Assembly (NCBI GenBank): GCA_002898315.1
Contig: BEHV01000002.1
Span: forward strand, 62,001-126,000
Source: a bacterium HR19
GTDB lineage: Bacteria; Calescibacteriota; Calescibacteriia; Calescibacteriales; Calescibacteriaceae
Direction of reading: 5' to 3'
DNA length: 64,000 bases
Shown here piece by piece: positions 1-9,371 of the stretch; the stretch's first letter is position 1, and each line of letters opens with the position of its first letter. The notes under the pieces are model-generated. The model saw only the letters and a list, made by a program, of their open reading frames with translations, made no database searches and was not told where the DNA came from. Position numbers and translations under genes: made by a program.

Positions 1-1
1 C

Positions 2-928
2 GCTGGCTGTCATGCTATGATGCTCATACCATTGCGATACGCTCTTAATGCGGTGATACTTCCGAAATTTGATGCGAAACATTTCCTTGAAGTTATGAAG
101 AGAAAAGGTATAGTGATGGTTTATGCTGTCCCGTTCCACCTTCTTTCTGTTATGAGAGAGGAGGAGTTTGAAAAATCTGACCTTGAACACATAAAGCTTA
201 TTATGTTTGGAACCGCTCCGATGCCACCTTGGGCTGTAAAAAAACTCGCAGAAAAACTTCCATCAACATGGATTATGAACCTTTACGGAGCTACCGAAGC
301 GGGAATGGCAGGGTGTTTCCTCCCACCGGGTATGGCTTCTCAAAAACCAGATTCTATCGGAATACCACTCCCCCCAACAGAAGTCAAAATATGTGATGAT
401 GATGGTAATGAAGTGCCACGAGGACAGAAAGGAGAGATATGGATGCGTATCCCCGGAGTAGACCCGAGAAAATACTTCAAAGATGAAGAAAGCTCAAAAA
501 AAGTATGGACGGAAGATGGATGGGTCAAGACAGGAGATATAGGATATATGGATGAAGATGGCTATCTTTATGTTGTTGATAGAAAAAAAGATATAATAAT
601 ACGTGGTGGTTTCAATATATCGTCTGCGAAGGTTGAAGGTGTGATTATGTCTCATCCAGATGTTGTTGAGAGCGCGGTTGTAGGAGTTCCCCATCCACTT
701 TTGGGAGAAGATGTCTTCGCATTCGTTGTCGCAAAAAGAAAAATATCTGAACAAGAACTTATAAACTTTCTCAAAGATAAGCTTGCAGATAATGAAATAC
801 CTCGCTACTACGAGTTTGTAGATGAACTCCCTAAAAATGCAACGGGCAAAGTTTTAAAATACGAGCTCAGAGAGAGAGCGAAAAAAATATACGAAGAAAG
901 AAGAAGGAAAGAAGGCAAGGAAGTTTGA
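2..928 (+). CDS. Acyl-CoA synthetase (AMP-forming), C-terminal part
   Basis: This is the C-terminal part of an ANL-superfamily ligase that activates a carboxylic acid to acyl-AMP and then acyl-CoA. The reading frame is open to the window edge, so the N-terminal half lies outside. Seen: the A5 motif YGATE about 90 residues in, the hinge/ATP region with KTGD then DRKKDIIIRGG, and the C-terminal PKNATGKV whose Lys is the adenylation lysine of the family. It stops 34 bp before a remnant mobile element that separates it from an acyl-CoA dehydrogenase. The two were probably one fatty-acid-use operon. The acyl substrate cannot be read from the sequence. Confidence 0.93.
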   Translation, partial: AGCHAMMLIPLRYALNAVILPKFDAKHFLEVMKRKGIVMVYAVPFHLLSVMREEEFEKSDLEHIKLIMFGTAPMPPWAVKKLAEKLPSTWIMNLYGATEAGMAGCFLPPGMASQKPDSIGIPLPPTEVKICDDDGNEVPRGQKGEIWMRIPGVDPRKYFKDEESSKKVWTEDGWVKTGDIGYMDEDGYLYVVDRKKDIIIRGGFNISSAKVEGVIMSHPDVVESAVVGVPHPLLGEDVFAFVVAKRKISEQELINFLKDKLADNEIPRYYEFVDELPKNATGKVLKYELRERAKKIYEERRRKEGKEV

Positions 929-951
929 GTCAAAAATTTTTATAAGCTGAC

Positions 952-957
952 GGGAGG
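952..957 (+). promoter_or_regulatory. Stranded Shine-Dalgarno (GGGAGG)
   Basis: A strong GGGAGG lies 24 bp after the acyl-CoA synthetase stop, but no start codon follows it at a useful distance. Joining position 962 to 1607, that is, removing the remnant element, puts GGAGG exactly 9 nt before the ATG at 1611. I infer it was the ribosome binding site of the acyl-CoA dehydrogenase before the insertion. Confidence 0.55.
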
Positions 958-962
958 GGCAA
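957..962 (+). repeat. 6-bp direct repeat GGGCAA flanking the element (copy 1; copy 2 at 1601-1606)
   Basis: GGGCAA occurs at 957-962 and again at 1601-1606, bracketing the remnant element. IS200/IS605 elements do not make true target duplications, but their left-flank and right-end cleavage sites can be alike. The pair could therefore be the two cleavage sites or a short duplication. A 6-bp match alone is weak. The support comes from the restored Shine-Dalgarno spacing. Confidence 0.45.
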
Positions 963-984
963 TCAACAGTTAAAGGAAAATGTG

Positions 985-1000
985 CAATTTTGCGCAATTG
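985..1000 (+). repeat. Left-end subterminal hairpin
   Basis: CAATT (985-989) and AATTG (996-1000) are perfect inverted repeats around a 6-nt loop TTGCGC. Subterminal hairpins recognised on single-stranded DNA by TnpA are typical of IS200/IS605 ends. Confidence 0.45.
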
Positions 1001-1069
1001 GAGTTAAATGTTGCTAAGTGTGAAAAAAAGTTCAAAAACTTTATAATATCAAAAGAGGAAGAGAGAAAA

Positions 1070-1234
1070 ATGCTAACTGCTAAAACTACAATTCAAGCGA
1101 GGCTTTTGATTAAAGGAGAACGAAAACAAATACTTGATGACCTTATGAGACGGTGGTCTTCTTGTATGAGATTTGCATACAAAAGACTTCTTGAAGGAAA
1201 AACAAGAAACGAACTTAAACATATTTTTTACAGG
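1070..1234 (+). pseudogene. TnpB/OrfB N-terminal fragment
   Basis: From the ATG at 1070 the frame reads a basic segment resembling the N-terminal helix-turn-helix part of IS605 OrfB/TnpB proteins: ARLLIKGERKQILDDLMRRW, then a segment ending RFAYKRLLEGK. TnpB is an RNA-guided DNA nuclease of about 380-420 residues. Here the similarity stops after about 53 residues, and the RuvC and zinc-finger parts are absent. The frame happens to stay open to 1597, but that extension is Gly/Arg/Pro-rich translation of the folded RNA region and not TnpB. It cannot encode an active nuclease. Confidence 0.7.
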
Positions 1235-1239
1235 AGAAT

Positions 1240-1606
1240 TTTTCAAAGCCCTCAGTGTGAGTCAGGGACGGTGTCTGGGGAGACCGAAGGAAGGAACTCA
1301 GGCACTGCGGGGCATCCAGGGAGGAGAGCCTTCCGAAATCTCTGGCAAGTGCTGAGGGTAGCGGTGCTAACAGCACTCTCTCCTGAGGGGCAAAAAGTTC
1401 CAAGATGCTTCTCTCCCTTGAAGCCTTTGATGGTTTCAGGGGAAGTGGGGAGAATCCAGAAAGGGCGTGAGTTCCTGCTACTTGGGGCGGGGGCTATGGG
1501 TGTCCAAATGCCGCCAGCCGGGTCTCTGGACACCCTGAACAGGCGGGGTATAAGTAACCCGGCACCCAAACTGTGTAAAACTGCACAGTTCGGGTAACCA
1601 GGGCAA
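1240..1606 (+). ncRNA. Candidate TnpB guide RNA (omegaRNA/reRNA) region
   Basis: A GC-rich block ends at the right end of the remnant element, where TnpB guide RNAs lie. Pairings I can see: 1297-1306 with 1348-1356 (one bulged G); 1364-1368 with 1372-1376; 1409-1416 with 1447-1454 (one G-U pair); 1498-1505 with 1528-1535 (perfect 8 bp); and 1564-1575 with 1584-1595 (12 pairs with one A-C mismatch). In intact systems the guide begins just after the element end, here around 1607 inside the next gene. Expression and the exact 5' end are unknown, and the cognate TnpB is missing locally. Confidence 0.55.
1564..1595 (+). repeat. Right-end hairpin of the element
   Basis: ACCC-A-AACTGTG (1564-1575) pairs with CACAGTT-C-GGGT (1584-1595) around an 8-nt loop, with one A-C mismatch. 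It lies 11 bp before the inferred element end and may act both as the TnpA-recognised right-end hairpin and as the last stem of the guide RNA. Confidence 0.6.
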
Positions 1607-1610
1607 GTTT

Positions 1611-2825
1611 ATGATTGACCTAACACTGACACAGGAAGACAGAGAGCTTATAAAGAATATAAGGTTTTTGGGAGAGAAGTTCATGCGTCCTTTGGGAATA
1701 GAGTATGATGCAAAGGGCGAGCCAGTCCCACCAGACCACCCGTTCTTCAAGATGCTCGCTCAAATAGGATATCAGGAAAGAGTTGCCGGTATGGGAAGAG
1801 AGATGGACGACCTGAAAGACGAAAAGGGGAAAAAAGAGAGAACCTCTGCAAGAAGAGCCGTTCTTATCGGAGAGGAGACATCTTACTGGGATAGAGGTGT
1901 TGCAGTCGCTCTGCCGGGACCCGGTCTTGCCGGTCCCCCTCTTATGCTCATCGGTACTCCCGAGCAGAAAGAGAAGTATCTTTCTATTTTCAGAGATAGA
2001 GAAAATCCGCACTGGGGCGCTTTTGCTATGACCGAGCCCGGTGCCGGTTCAGATGTTGCAAGAATAAAGACCCGTTGCGTCAAAAAGGGAGATAGATGGA
2101 TACTGAACGGAGAAAAGGCGTTCTGTTCTAATGCAGATAGAGCGGACTTTGTTGTAGTTTGGGCTACTGTTGACCCAAAGCTTGGCAGAGCGGGACACAG
2201 AGCTTTTATAGTAGAAAAAGGAACCCCGGGTTTCAAGGTCACGAAAATAGAAAAGAAGATGGGACTTTCTGCTTATGCTTCTTGCTCTCTCGTGCTTGAA
2301 GATTGTGAGGTTCCCGAAGAAAATCTCCTTGGGGGAGAGAAAGCTTATGAAGGAAAAGAGGGTTTCAAGACAGCTATGAAATCATTTAACGCTACCCGTC
2401 CTACAATAGCAGCTATGGCAATAGGTATAGCTCGTGCTGCATACGACTATACCAAAAACTTCGTAAAAGAAAATTACATGCTTTCAAGACCTATTCCAAG
2501 ATACCATAAGATAAAGGAAGATATGGCAAGGGTGAGGAGGTATATAGAGGTTGGGAAGCTTCTTTGTTGGAAAGCGGCGTGGAAAGCTGATATGGGGATT
2601 GTGAATATAGTTGAGGCATCGCAGGCGAAGGCGTTCTGTCCTTTTGTTGCGCAGGAAGCGGTTTCGCTATGTCTTGATGTCCTCGGAGATGCAGGAGTTC
2701 AAAATGACCACTATGTTGAAAAACTTTACAGAGATGTCAAAGCGCTTGATATAGTTGAGGGAACGGGACAGATTCAAAGAGTAATAATAGCTCGCCGACT
2801 CTTTGACTTCCCATCAGAAGAGTAA
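1611..2825 (+). CDS. Acyl-CoA dehydrogenase
   Basis: This is a flavoenzyme (404 aa) that makes the first alpha,beta double bond in an acyl-CoA and passes electrons to ETF. Seen: the FAD/substrate motif AMTEPGAGSDVA (139-150), the NGEKAFCSNA segment, and the C-terminal VEGTGQIQR in which Glu383 aligns with the catalytic base of the medium-chain family. The length is normal. No Shine-Dalgarno lies directly upstream because the remnant element sits 4 bp before the start codon; GGGAGG at 952-957 is its probable former site. It is followed directly by the epimerase gene, with the ATG right after the stop. Chain-length preference is unknown. Confidence 0.94.
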   Translation: MIDLTLTQEDRELIKNIRFLGEKFMRPLGIEYDAKGEPVPPDHPFFKMLAQIGYQERVAGMGREMDDLKDEKGKKERTSARRAVLIGEETSYWDRGVAVALPGPGLAGPPLMLIGTPEQKEKYLSIFRDRENPHWGAFAMTEPGAGSDVARIKTRCVKKGDRWILNGEKAFCSNADRADFVVVWATVDPKLGRAGHRAFIVEKGTPGFKVTKIEKKMGLSAYASCSLVLEDCEVPEENLLGGEKAYEGKEGFKTAMKSFNATRPTIAAMAIGIARAAYDYTKNFVKENYMLSRPIPRYHKIKEDMARVRRYIEVGKLLCWKAAWKADMGIVNIVEASQAKAFCPFVAQEAVSLCLDVLGDAGVQNDHYVEKLYRDVKALDIVEGTGQIQRVIIARRLFDFPSEE

Positions 2826-3845
2826 ATGGAATTTCATCTCGTCACCGGAGCGAGAGGAGTTTTAGGAAGAGTTCTCACTCTGAAACTTTTGAGAAAAGGT
2901 TTGAGAGTCCGCACATTAGATCTCTTTTATGAACCATCGTTTCCCAAGGAGGTTGAGCAGATTATAGGTGATATTCGTGACCCTGAAACTTGTTCCCGCG
3001 CTGTTTATGGGGTTGAAGTCGTTCATCACCTCGCAGCCCGAATGCCCCAGTGGGGAATTTTGGGAGAAAAAACTCTATATGAAATAAATGTTATAGGCAC
3101 AAAGAACCTTCTTTCCGCCAGCATTAAAGCGGGAGTGAGAAGATTTGTTTTCGCATCTACTGCTGAAATATACGGAGCCCAGGAGAAGTATCCACTCTAC
3201 GAAGATGATGAAAAGTTATTTACGGGGACTTACAGCAGGAACAAATGGGAATGCGAGCAGATGCTTTTTTCTTATGATAAAAAGGGTTTGATAGAAGGTG
3301 TAGCTCTCCGCATGCCTATGATATTCGGACCTGGTTTTTATCACGAGCGTTCTATACTTTTGCTTTTTGACCTTGTTCGTCTGAACCTTCCCGTTGTTCT
3401 TACCGCTAATGGAAATGCGCCTTTCTCGTGTGTTCATGTAGAAGATGCTTCTGACGCTTTCGTTCTTTCTGCCGATAATCCGGAAGCCAGAGGTAAGGCG
3501 TTCAACATCGCTACACGAACTGCTCCCCCTATATCAGAAGTCATTCGTAAATTTATTCGTCAAGTCGGTTCTCGCTCTGTTTTAATTCCTTTTCCCCTAC
3601 CTCTTTTGCGATTTGCGATACGAGTTCTTTTACTGCTTAGCAGATTTTTGCCCTTTGTTTATACTCCTTCTGAACTTATACCTTTTGCTCTTACAGGCGG
3701 TTGGTACTCAATAGAAAGAGCTCAAAAGATTCTGGGGTATAATCCACGTTATGAACCTGTGGAGTGCCTTACCGAGACATATAGATGGTATTTTTATGAA
3801 AGAAAGCGCTCTTATGAAGAAAGGCGACTTCACGGATTGCCCTGA
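2826..3845 (+). CDS. NAD-dependent epimerase/dehydratase (extended SDR)
   Basis: This is an extended short-chain dehydrogenase (339 aa). The N-terminal VTGARGVLG is the GxxGxxG nucleotide-binding loop, and the YxxxK catalytic pair appears as YSRNK. Its ATG begins one base after the acyl-CoA dehydrogenase stop, so the two are cotranslated or cotranscribed. The pattern, with a hydrophobic segment around residues 255-280, is like 3-beta-hydroxysteroid dehydrogenase/isomerase-type or sugar epimerase SDRs. Given the neighbours, oxidation of a lipid-like alcohol is more likely than sugar chemistry, but this is inference. Confidence 0.85.
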   Translation: MEFHLVTGARGVLGRVLTLKLLRKGLRVRTLDLFYEPSFPKEVEQIIGDIRDPETCSRAVYGVEVVHHLAARMPQWGILGEKTLYEINVIGTKNLLSASIKAGVRRFVFASTAEIYGAQEKYPLYEDDEKLFTGTYSRNKWECEQMLFSYDKKGLIEGVALRMPMIFGPGFYHERSILLLFDLVRLNLPVVLTANGNAPFSCVHVEDASDAFVLSADNPEARGKAFNIATRTAPPISEVIRKFIRQVGSRSVLIPFPLPLLRFAIRVLLLLSRFLPFVYTPSELIPFALTGGWYSIERAQKILGYNPRYEPVECLTETYRWYFYERKRSYEERRLHGLP

Positions 3846-3965
3846 ATATTTCAACACATTCTCAAATACCGCAAGAACTTGAAAAGAAAAGGATTAGACA
3901 CAAAAATTCTCCTAAACTTACAGATTTTTATAAAAAATTCCTGATTTCTTATTAATCTAAACGAA

Positions 3966-6731
3966 ATGCGGAACTTTCAGATTATTATTAGAATATCTTT
4001 GGTGTCTTTGTTTTTTATTTTGTTTTTTTCGTCAAATCAAAAACTCTCCCATTCTATTACGATAAAGTTGAAGGAGGGAAAAGATATGAAAACACAGAAA
4101 GCAGTAAAAAAAGAAAAAAAACAGGAAAAAACATCGGAAGAAAATGTCCTTCACATCTGGCGATTTGATATAAGAAAATTCAGATTGAAAAATGGACTTG
4201 ATGTTATTTTAATTCCGAAAAGAGATGGAAGCAGAGTAAGCGGGGTTTATCTCTGGGTTAAATCTGGTGCAGCAGATGAACCTTCTGACTTTTTCGGCGG
4301 AGCTCATGTTCTTGAACACATCGTCTTCAAAGGCAGTCCAGAAAGAGGAGTGAGTGAGGTTGCTGACTCAGTAGAAAAAGCTGGAGGATACATAAACGCA
4401 TGGACCTCCTACGATAACACCGTCTACTGGGCAATAATACCATCTGAAAAAATAAATGTTCCGCTTGAAGTGTTTTCAGATATTGTTTTTAATCCCAGCT
4501 TTTCAAAAGATGAATTTGAAAGAGAAAAAGAGGTCGTTCTTGAAGAGTGGAGAAGAGGGAGAGATATTCCGAGTTCAAGGTTGTTTGACGAATTCTTTCA
4601 GAAAATCTATAAAAATCATCCGTACGGACATCCTGTCATAGGATATGAGGAGACGATAAAATCTCTGACCGAAAAACAGGTTTTGAATTTTTATTCCCGT
4701 CTTTATCATCCTGAAAATATTTTTTTGATTGTAGCTGGTGATTTTGATATTGACCATGTTGAAAAGAATATCAGAGATATTTTCGGGAAAATAAAAGGTA
4801 AAGAGAGTTTCAATATGCCTGATGAATCAGTGAAAAACCCAGATTTCAGGGGACCCGAATCATTTGTCATCTCTGGAAAAGAAAAGGAAGCGATACTTCT
4901 TATGGGATTTTTGGGTTATGATTTTTCTCTTACCACATCTGCTTACCTTGATATTCTCGCTGAAATCCTTGAAAAGAGGTTATATGAGAGAACAAGAATA
5001 AAAGAGATGCTCGCTAACTCTGTTGAAGTTGATTACTGGAGTCCCGTAAAGATCGGACTCTTTTTGATCTCATTTGAAGCAAACGCAGAAAACCTTGAGA
5101 AAATATATAACATCTCCGTTGAAGAGATAAATAAAATAAAAACATCTGGAATTTCATCTTCTGAACTTGAAACAATAAAAAACCTTGTTATCTCATCAGT
5201 GTATAAAAGGTTTCAAGATGTAAGAGGTATCGCATCTGCATTCGGCAGTTTCTATCAGCTGACGGGTGATTATAACTCTGTGTATGAGTTTGTGCAAGTT
5301 ATCCTTTCTGCCACAAAAGATGATGTTGAAAATCTCGCAAGACAGATTTTAAGCGAAGATAGATTGCTTGCTGGAATATATGTTAATGAGCAGGATTTGG
5401 GTTATGCTGAAAAAGTTTCTTCTGCTGTGAAGTCATTAGCTCTTGCAAAAAAATCAGATTTGCCTTTCAGATTATCTGATTCAAAAGACGGAATAGAAAA
5501 ATATGTGAGCAAAAACGGGGTCAGAGTTCTTCTGAAAAAAATTCAGGGTACAGGAACAATAACTATTTCTGCCGTTCTTCCGGGAGGTCAGGTTTTCTAT
5601 CCAGAGAAAATAGGAATACCGCTTATTGTGGCAGAATCGCTCACGAGGGGGACGCAAAACAGGACCGCCAAAATGATTCTTGATGAAGTGGAGCAGATAG
5701 GTGGCTCAATAGGTGCTTCTGTTTCCTTTGATGCTTTCAGGGTTTCGTCAAGTTTTCTCTCCAGCAAAAGAGATAAAGGATTTGAAATCTTCTTTGATGT
5801 TCTCTTGAATCCTTCATTTCCCGACGAAGAGATACAGAAGGTAAAGCAGGATATACTCGAAGACCTGAGGACAAGGTATGATAACCCTCAGGTTCAGGCA
5901 TTTGATGAACTTTACAGAACGATATTTGAAGGAACTCCTTATGCTTTCCGGGAACTTGCGAAAGAAGATGTGGTGAAGAATGCTGAAAGAAAAGAACTTT
6001 ATGAATTTCTTGACCTTATGTTCTCTGACCCGGAGAAAATAGTTATAGCAGTCGTCGGCGACTTCCAAGATTCATCAGAAATACTAAAATCCCTCTATCT
6101 CTATGCTGAAAAACTTTTCTTATTGCAAAAGAAGAAGAATATATCTTTTCCGGAGTATTCGGTTTGTAAAGATAGTCAAGAGGTGAAGTATGTGAAACGT
6201 GAGGGAAATCAGGTTCATATAGTTTCGGTTTTCTGTGGACCTAGTATTCTTGACAGAGATTCTATTCCTTTGCGCGTAGCTGTTGCTTCTGTATCGGGCA
6301 TGGGTGGAAGATTGTTTATGAATTTGAGAGAAAAAAGAGGTTTAGGTTATGCTGTCGGTCCCGTGAGGGAAGCGTTTTTGGCTGCTGGATTCTTCGGAGG
6401 ATACATAGCTTCCGCTCCTGAAAAATTAGACGCTTCTTTAGAAGGTCTGAAATCAGAACTTCAATCACTTCCCTCTATTACAGATGAAGAGATAGAGCGT
6501 GGAAAAAATATTCTTCTTGGGGCTTTAAGGAGATCTCTTCAAACAAATTCAGATTGGGCTTATGAAATATCTGCAAGCGAATTTTTCGGTCTCGGCTTCA
6601 ATTTTTACAAGAAATTTCAAGATGAGGTTAAATCAATCTCTCCCGATCAGGTTAGAAACACTCTTATGAAATATACCAAAGATAAGCCTGTCATTACAAT
6701 TGTTGTTGGACCATATAACGAGAAAAGATGA
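3966..6731 (+). CDS. M16-family zinc protease (two-domain, exported)
   Basis: This 921-residue pitrilysin-family peptidase has an N-terminal membrane/signal segment (about 7-24) followed by a Lys-rich linker. The inverted zinc motif HVLEH (114-118) carries two His ligands and the catalytic Glu, and the third ligand is probably in VVLEEW about 80 residues later. A second M16 half (from about 505) lacks HxxEH and is the usual inactive partner that closes the chamber. It acts outside the inner membrane, probably on small peptides or misfolded proteins. Its last codons overlap the extended ilvD frame, but the likely ilvD start lies about 100 bp downstream of its stop. Confidence 0.92.
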   Translation: MRNFQIIIRISLVSLFFILFFSSNQKLSHSITIKLKEGKDMKTQKAVKKEKKQEKTSEENVLHIWRFDIRKFRLKNGLDVILIPKRDGSRVSGVYLWVKSGAADEPSDFFGGAHVLEHIVFKGSPERGVSEVADSVEKAGGYINAWTSYDNTVYWAIIPSEKINVPLEVFSDIVFNPSFSKDEFEREKEVVLEEWRRGRDIPSSRLFDEFFQKIYKNHPYGHPVIGYEETIKSLTEKQVLNFYSRLYHPENIFLIVAGDFDIDHVEKNIRDIFGKIKGKESFNMPDESVKNPDFRGPESFVISGKEKEAILLMGFLGYDFSLTTSAYLDILAEILEKRLYERTRIKEMLANSVEVDYWSPVKIGLFLISFEANAENLEKIYNISVEEINKIKTSGISSSELETIKNLVISSVYKRFQDVRGIASAFGSFYQLTGDYNSVYEFVQVILSATKDDVENLARQILSEDRLLAGIYVNEQDLGYAEKVSSAVKSLALAKKSDLPFRLSDSKDGIEKYVSKNGVRVLLKKIQGTGTITISAVLPGGQVFYPEKIGIPLIVAESLTRGTQNRTAKMILDEVEQIGGSIGASVSFDAFRVSSSFLSSKRDKGFEIFFDVLLNPSFPDEEIQKVKQDILEDLRTRYDNPQVQAFDELYRTIFEGTPYAFRELAKEDVVKNAERKELYEFLDLMFSDPEKIVIAVVGDFQDSSEILKSLYLYAEKLFLLQKKKNISFPEYSVCKDSQEVKYVKREGNQVHIVSVFCGPSILDRDSIPLRVAVASVSGMGGRLFMNLREKRGLGYAVGPVREAFLAAGFFGGYIASAPEKLDASLEGLKSELQSLPSITDEEIERGKNILLGALRRSLQTNSDWAYEISASEFFGLGFNFYKKFQDEVKSISPDQVRNTLMKYTKDKPVITIVVGPYNEKR

Positions 6732-6829
6732 TTTTGGAGAGCAAACTTTTTTCGCTGTTTCATTATATTTTTTGCCTTCGCATAAAATCAAATTGTATGG
6801 GGAAGTTTGATGTAAAAAGAAGGTATGGT

Positions 6830-8485
6830 ATGAGAAGCGACAAGGTAAAGGCAGGGGAAGAGAGGGCACCGCACAGAGCTTTTCTGCGAGCCATAGGATA
6901 CAAAGATGAGGACTTTGAAAAACCATTCATAGCGGTTGGAACCGCATGGGGAGAAATTCATCCGTGCAACTACAATCTCCATGAGCAAGCTGAATATATA
7001 AAAAAAGGGATAGCGAACTCCGGAGGAATGCCGGCTGAATTTGCAACTATATCGGTGAGTGATGGAATAGGTATGGGACACGAAGGTATGAGATACTCGC
7101 TCGTGAGCAGAGAGATTATCGCCGATTCAGCGGAAACAGTTCTCAATGCCCACTTTTGTGATGGCTTTGTTGCTATTGGTGCTTGTGATAAAACCATCCC
7201 TGGATTCATAATGGCTATCGCAAGAGTGAATATCCCTTCAATATTCCTTTACGGTGGCACCATAATGCCAGGAGAATACAAAGGCAAGAGGATAACAATT
7301 CAAGATGTTTACGAGGCGGTAGGAGCTTATCAAGCAGGACTGATTTCAGAAGAAGAACTTTACGAAATAGAGTGTTCTGCGTGTCCGACTGTTGGAGCTT
7401 GCGGAGGACAATTTACCGCAAACACTATGGCTTGCGCAGCAGAAGCTCTGGGAATATCTCTTCCCGGTTCCGCTTCGTACCCTGCAGTCCACCCGGAAAG
7501 AAAAAGAATTTGCGAGTTAGTAGGAGAGACGATTGTAAAGCTCGTCAAAGAGAACATAAAGCCATCTGATATTCTCACTCGTAAGGCGTTTGAGAACGCA
7601 ATAGCAGTCGTCTCTGCAACAGGTGGGTCAACAAACGCAGTCCTTCACCTTATAGCCATTGCTAACGAACTCGGTATAACTCTCACACTTGATGATTTTT
7701 CAAGAATAAGCAAAAGAACTCCGCTTATCGCTGACCTCAAACCCGGAGGAAAATTTGTGATGTATGACCTACACATGGCTGGCGGAGTCCCCGCTGTTAT
7801 GAAAATACTCCTTGAAGCTGGACTCATTTACGGAGATGCTCTTACTGTCACCGGTAAGACCGTGGAGGAAAATCTCAAATCTTTTGAGGTCAGGTATAAC
7901 GGTGTTCTCTATCCTGTGACAAATCCTTTAAAACCCGACGGGGGAATTGTGATACTTTACGGAAATGTCGCACCTGAGGGAGCTGTAATGAAAATTTCGG
8001 GTGGTAACATAAGGAGAAAACATAGAGGTCCTGCGAAGGTATTTGAAAGCGAACTTGAATGCTTTTCCGCTGTGAAGCAGAGAAAAATAAAACCCGGAGA
8101 TGTTGTCGTGATAAGAAATGAGGGACCAAAGGGAGCTCCCGGAATGCCTGAAATGCTTCAGGTCACTGCTGCTCTGGTCGGACAGGGATTGATAGATTCT
8201 GTCGCTCTCGTTACAGATGGAAGGTTCTCGGGAGCAACCCGCGGACTTATGATAGGTCATGTCTCCCCGGAAGCGTACGACAGAGGTCCAATATCTGCTC
8301 TCAAAGATGGAGACATAATTGAGATAGATATTGATAGGGAAAGAATTGATGTTGAGTTGTCTGATGAAGAGATAAGAAGGAGATTGAGCGAGCTTCCCCC
8401 TCCTCAGCCGAAATTCACTCGTGGTGTTTTAGGAAAATACATAAAGCTTGTTAAGTCGGCGTCAAAAGGAGCTGTGACACATTAA
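6830..8485 (+). CDS. ilvD: Dihydroxy-acid dehydratase
   Basis: This Fe-S enzyme dehydrates 2,3-dihydroxy-isovalerate/methylvalerate in valine and isoleucine synthesis. Three Cys ligands are visible: Cys46 (HPCN), Cys119 (GACDK) and Cys191 (GACGG), as in IlvD, with Lys121 next to the second. I start it at 6830 (551 aa): MRSDKVKAG is the usual IlvD N-terminus and GAAGG lies 6 nt upstream. The frame is open back to 6728, and the ATG at 6797 has no ribosome binding site. No other branched-chain synthesis gene is in the window. It converges on livF with 4 bp between stops. Confidence 0.96.
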   Translation: MRSDKVKAGEERAPHRAFLRAIGYKDEDFEKPFIAVGTAWGEIHPCNYNLHEQAEYIKKGIANSGGMPAEFATISVSDGIGMGHEGMRYSLVSREIIADSAETVLNAHFCDGFVAIGACDKTIPGFIMAIARVNIPSIFLYGGTIMPGEYKGKRITIQDVYEAVGAYQAGLISEEELYEIECSACPTVGACGGQFTANTMACAAEALGISLPGSASYPAVHPERKRICELVGETIVKLVKENIKPSDILTRKAFENAIAVVSATGGSTNAVLHLIAIANELGITLTLDDFSRISKRTPLIADLKPGGKFVMYDLHMAGGVPAVMKILLEAGLIYGDALTVTGKTVEENLKSFEVRYNGVLYPVTNPLKPDGGIVILYGNVAPEGAVMKISGGNIRRKHRGPAKVFESELECFSAVKQRKIKPGDVVVIRNEGPKGAPGMPEMLQVTAALVGQGLIDSVALVTDGRFSGATRGLMIGHVSPEAYDRGPISALKDGDIIEIDIDRERIDVELSDEEIRRRLSELPPPQPKFTRGVLGKYIKLVKSASKGAVTH

Positions 8486-8489
8486 AAAA

Positions 8490-9248
8490 TTACCATCTTC
8501 TTTTTCTCTTGTAAAGCTGCCATCCCTTCTGTGGGGTCTTTATACTCCCCCCAAGAAATATTTCCTGAATAATTTCTGTTTCAATCAATTCCTTTGAGCT
8601 TCCTTCATAAACTATTTTTCCGTTTTCCATGACATATCCGTAATCTGCTATTGATAGAGATAGTTTTGCGTTCTGTTCTACTATCAAGATTGTGATATTT
8701 TTCTCTCGGTTTAACCTCTTTAAGATAGAGAAAAGTTCAAGGGTTATTTTTGGAGAGAGTCCGAGCGACGGTTCATCAAGCATAAGAAGTTTTGGATTTT
8801 TCAGCAGAGCCCGTGCTATTGCTAACATCTGCTGTTCTCCACCAGAGAGGTTATTAGAGATTTCAGAAAGTTTCTCTCTGAGGTTTGGAAATAAATCAAA
8901 TATGTAGTGGTTTTTACCATCTTTCCTCTCGCTCCACCCTGCGAGCTGTAAGTTCTCCTTTACGGTAAGTTCGGGAAATATACCTCTGTCTTCTGGGACA
9001 AGCTGTATTCCCAAAGATGCTATGTGTTCTGGTTCTTTTCTTGTTATGTTTTTCCCGCTGAAAATTATCTCCCCTTTTCTTGGTTGGTCCTTTATAAGTC
9101 CCATTATAGATTTGAGGAGTGTTGTCTTTCCTGCTCCGTTTGGACCTATCACAGCGGTTATCTTACCCTCTTGTGCCTTCAAAGATACGCCTTTGAGAAC
9201 ATATAATCTATCGTAATAAACCGTTTCTATGTTCTTCACTTCAAGCAT
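8490..9248 (-). CDS. livF: Branched-chain amino-acid ABC transporter ATPase (LivF type)
   Basis: This 252-residue ABC ATPase has Walker A GPNGAGKTT (35-43), signature LSGGEQQ (134-140) and Walker B LLMLDEP (154-160). The spacing and the PEDRGIFPELTV segment are typical of LivF, which with LivG drives uptake of branched-chain or other amino acids through LivHM. None of LivG, LivH, LivM or the binding protein is nearby. The last 20 residues form a basic, tryptophan-rich tail (ending KRKRRW) beyond the usual end. LivF-like ATPases also serve urea or aromatic substrates, so the substrate is open. Confidence 0.88.
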   Translation of the reverse strand: MLEVKNIETVYYDRLYVLKGVSLKAQEGKITAVIGPNGAGKTTLLKSIMGLIKDQPRKGEIIFSGKNITRKEPEHIASLGIQLVPEDRGIFPELTVKENLQLAGWSERKDGKNHYIFDLFPNLREKLSEISNNLSGGEQQMLAIARALLKNPKLLMLDEPSLGLSPKITLELFSILKRLNREKNITILIVEQNAKLSLSIADYGYVMENGKIVYEGSSKELIETEIIQEIFLGGSIKTPQKGWQLYKRKRRW

Positions 9249-9356
9249 ACTTGAAAATTTATTAACTGAGTAAATTAAAATTTTCTTGATTTTTACTTCA
9301 TTTTTTCTTCAAATTGGCAATTTTTGTTTGTCTTTTTTCTATGAGGTTTTGAGGGG

Positions 9357-9362
9357 AGGAGG
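9357..9362 (+). promoter_or_regulatory. Strong Shine-Dalgarno of pgk
   Basis: AGGAGG lies 9 nt before the pgk start, within a longer purine run. Most genes here have no such site, so it marks pgk as one of the few with a strong classical ribosome binding site. Confidence 0.7.
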
Positions 9363-9371
9363 GGATTTTTT

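Larger units (their letters stand above)
963..1606 (+). mobile_element. Internally deleted IS605/TnpB-type element (PATE-like)
   Basis: This roughly 640-bp insertion lies between two genes that otherwise form an operon. It holds a hairpin near its left end (985-1000), the N-terminal 50 or so codons of a TnpB/OrfB protein (from 1070), a GC-rich, highly folded stretch (about 1240-1600) unlike the AT-rich surroundings, and a hairpin at its right end (1564-1595). This order (left hairpin, tnpB, guide-RNA region, right hairpin) is that of an IS605-group element from which most of tnpB has been deleted. No TnpA is present, so it can move only if helped by another copy. The ends are my inference from the direct repeat and the restored ribosome binding site. 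Confidence 0.7.

Noticed and set aside
980-1597. Continuous 205-codon frame as a real protein
   Set aside because: Only the part from 1070 to about 1234 is TnpB-like; the remainder is Gly/Pro/Arg-rich translation of the structured GC-rich RNA region.
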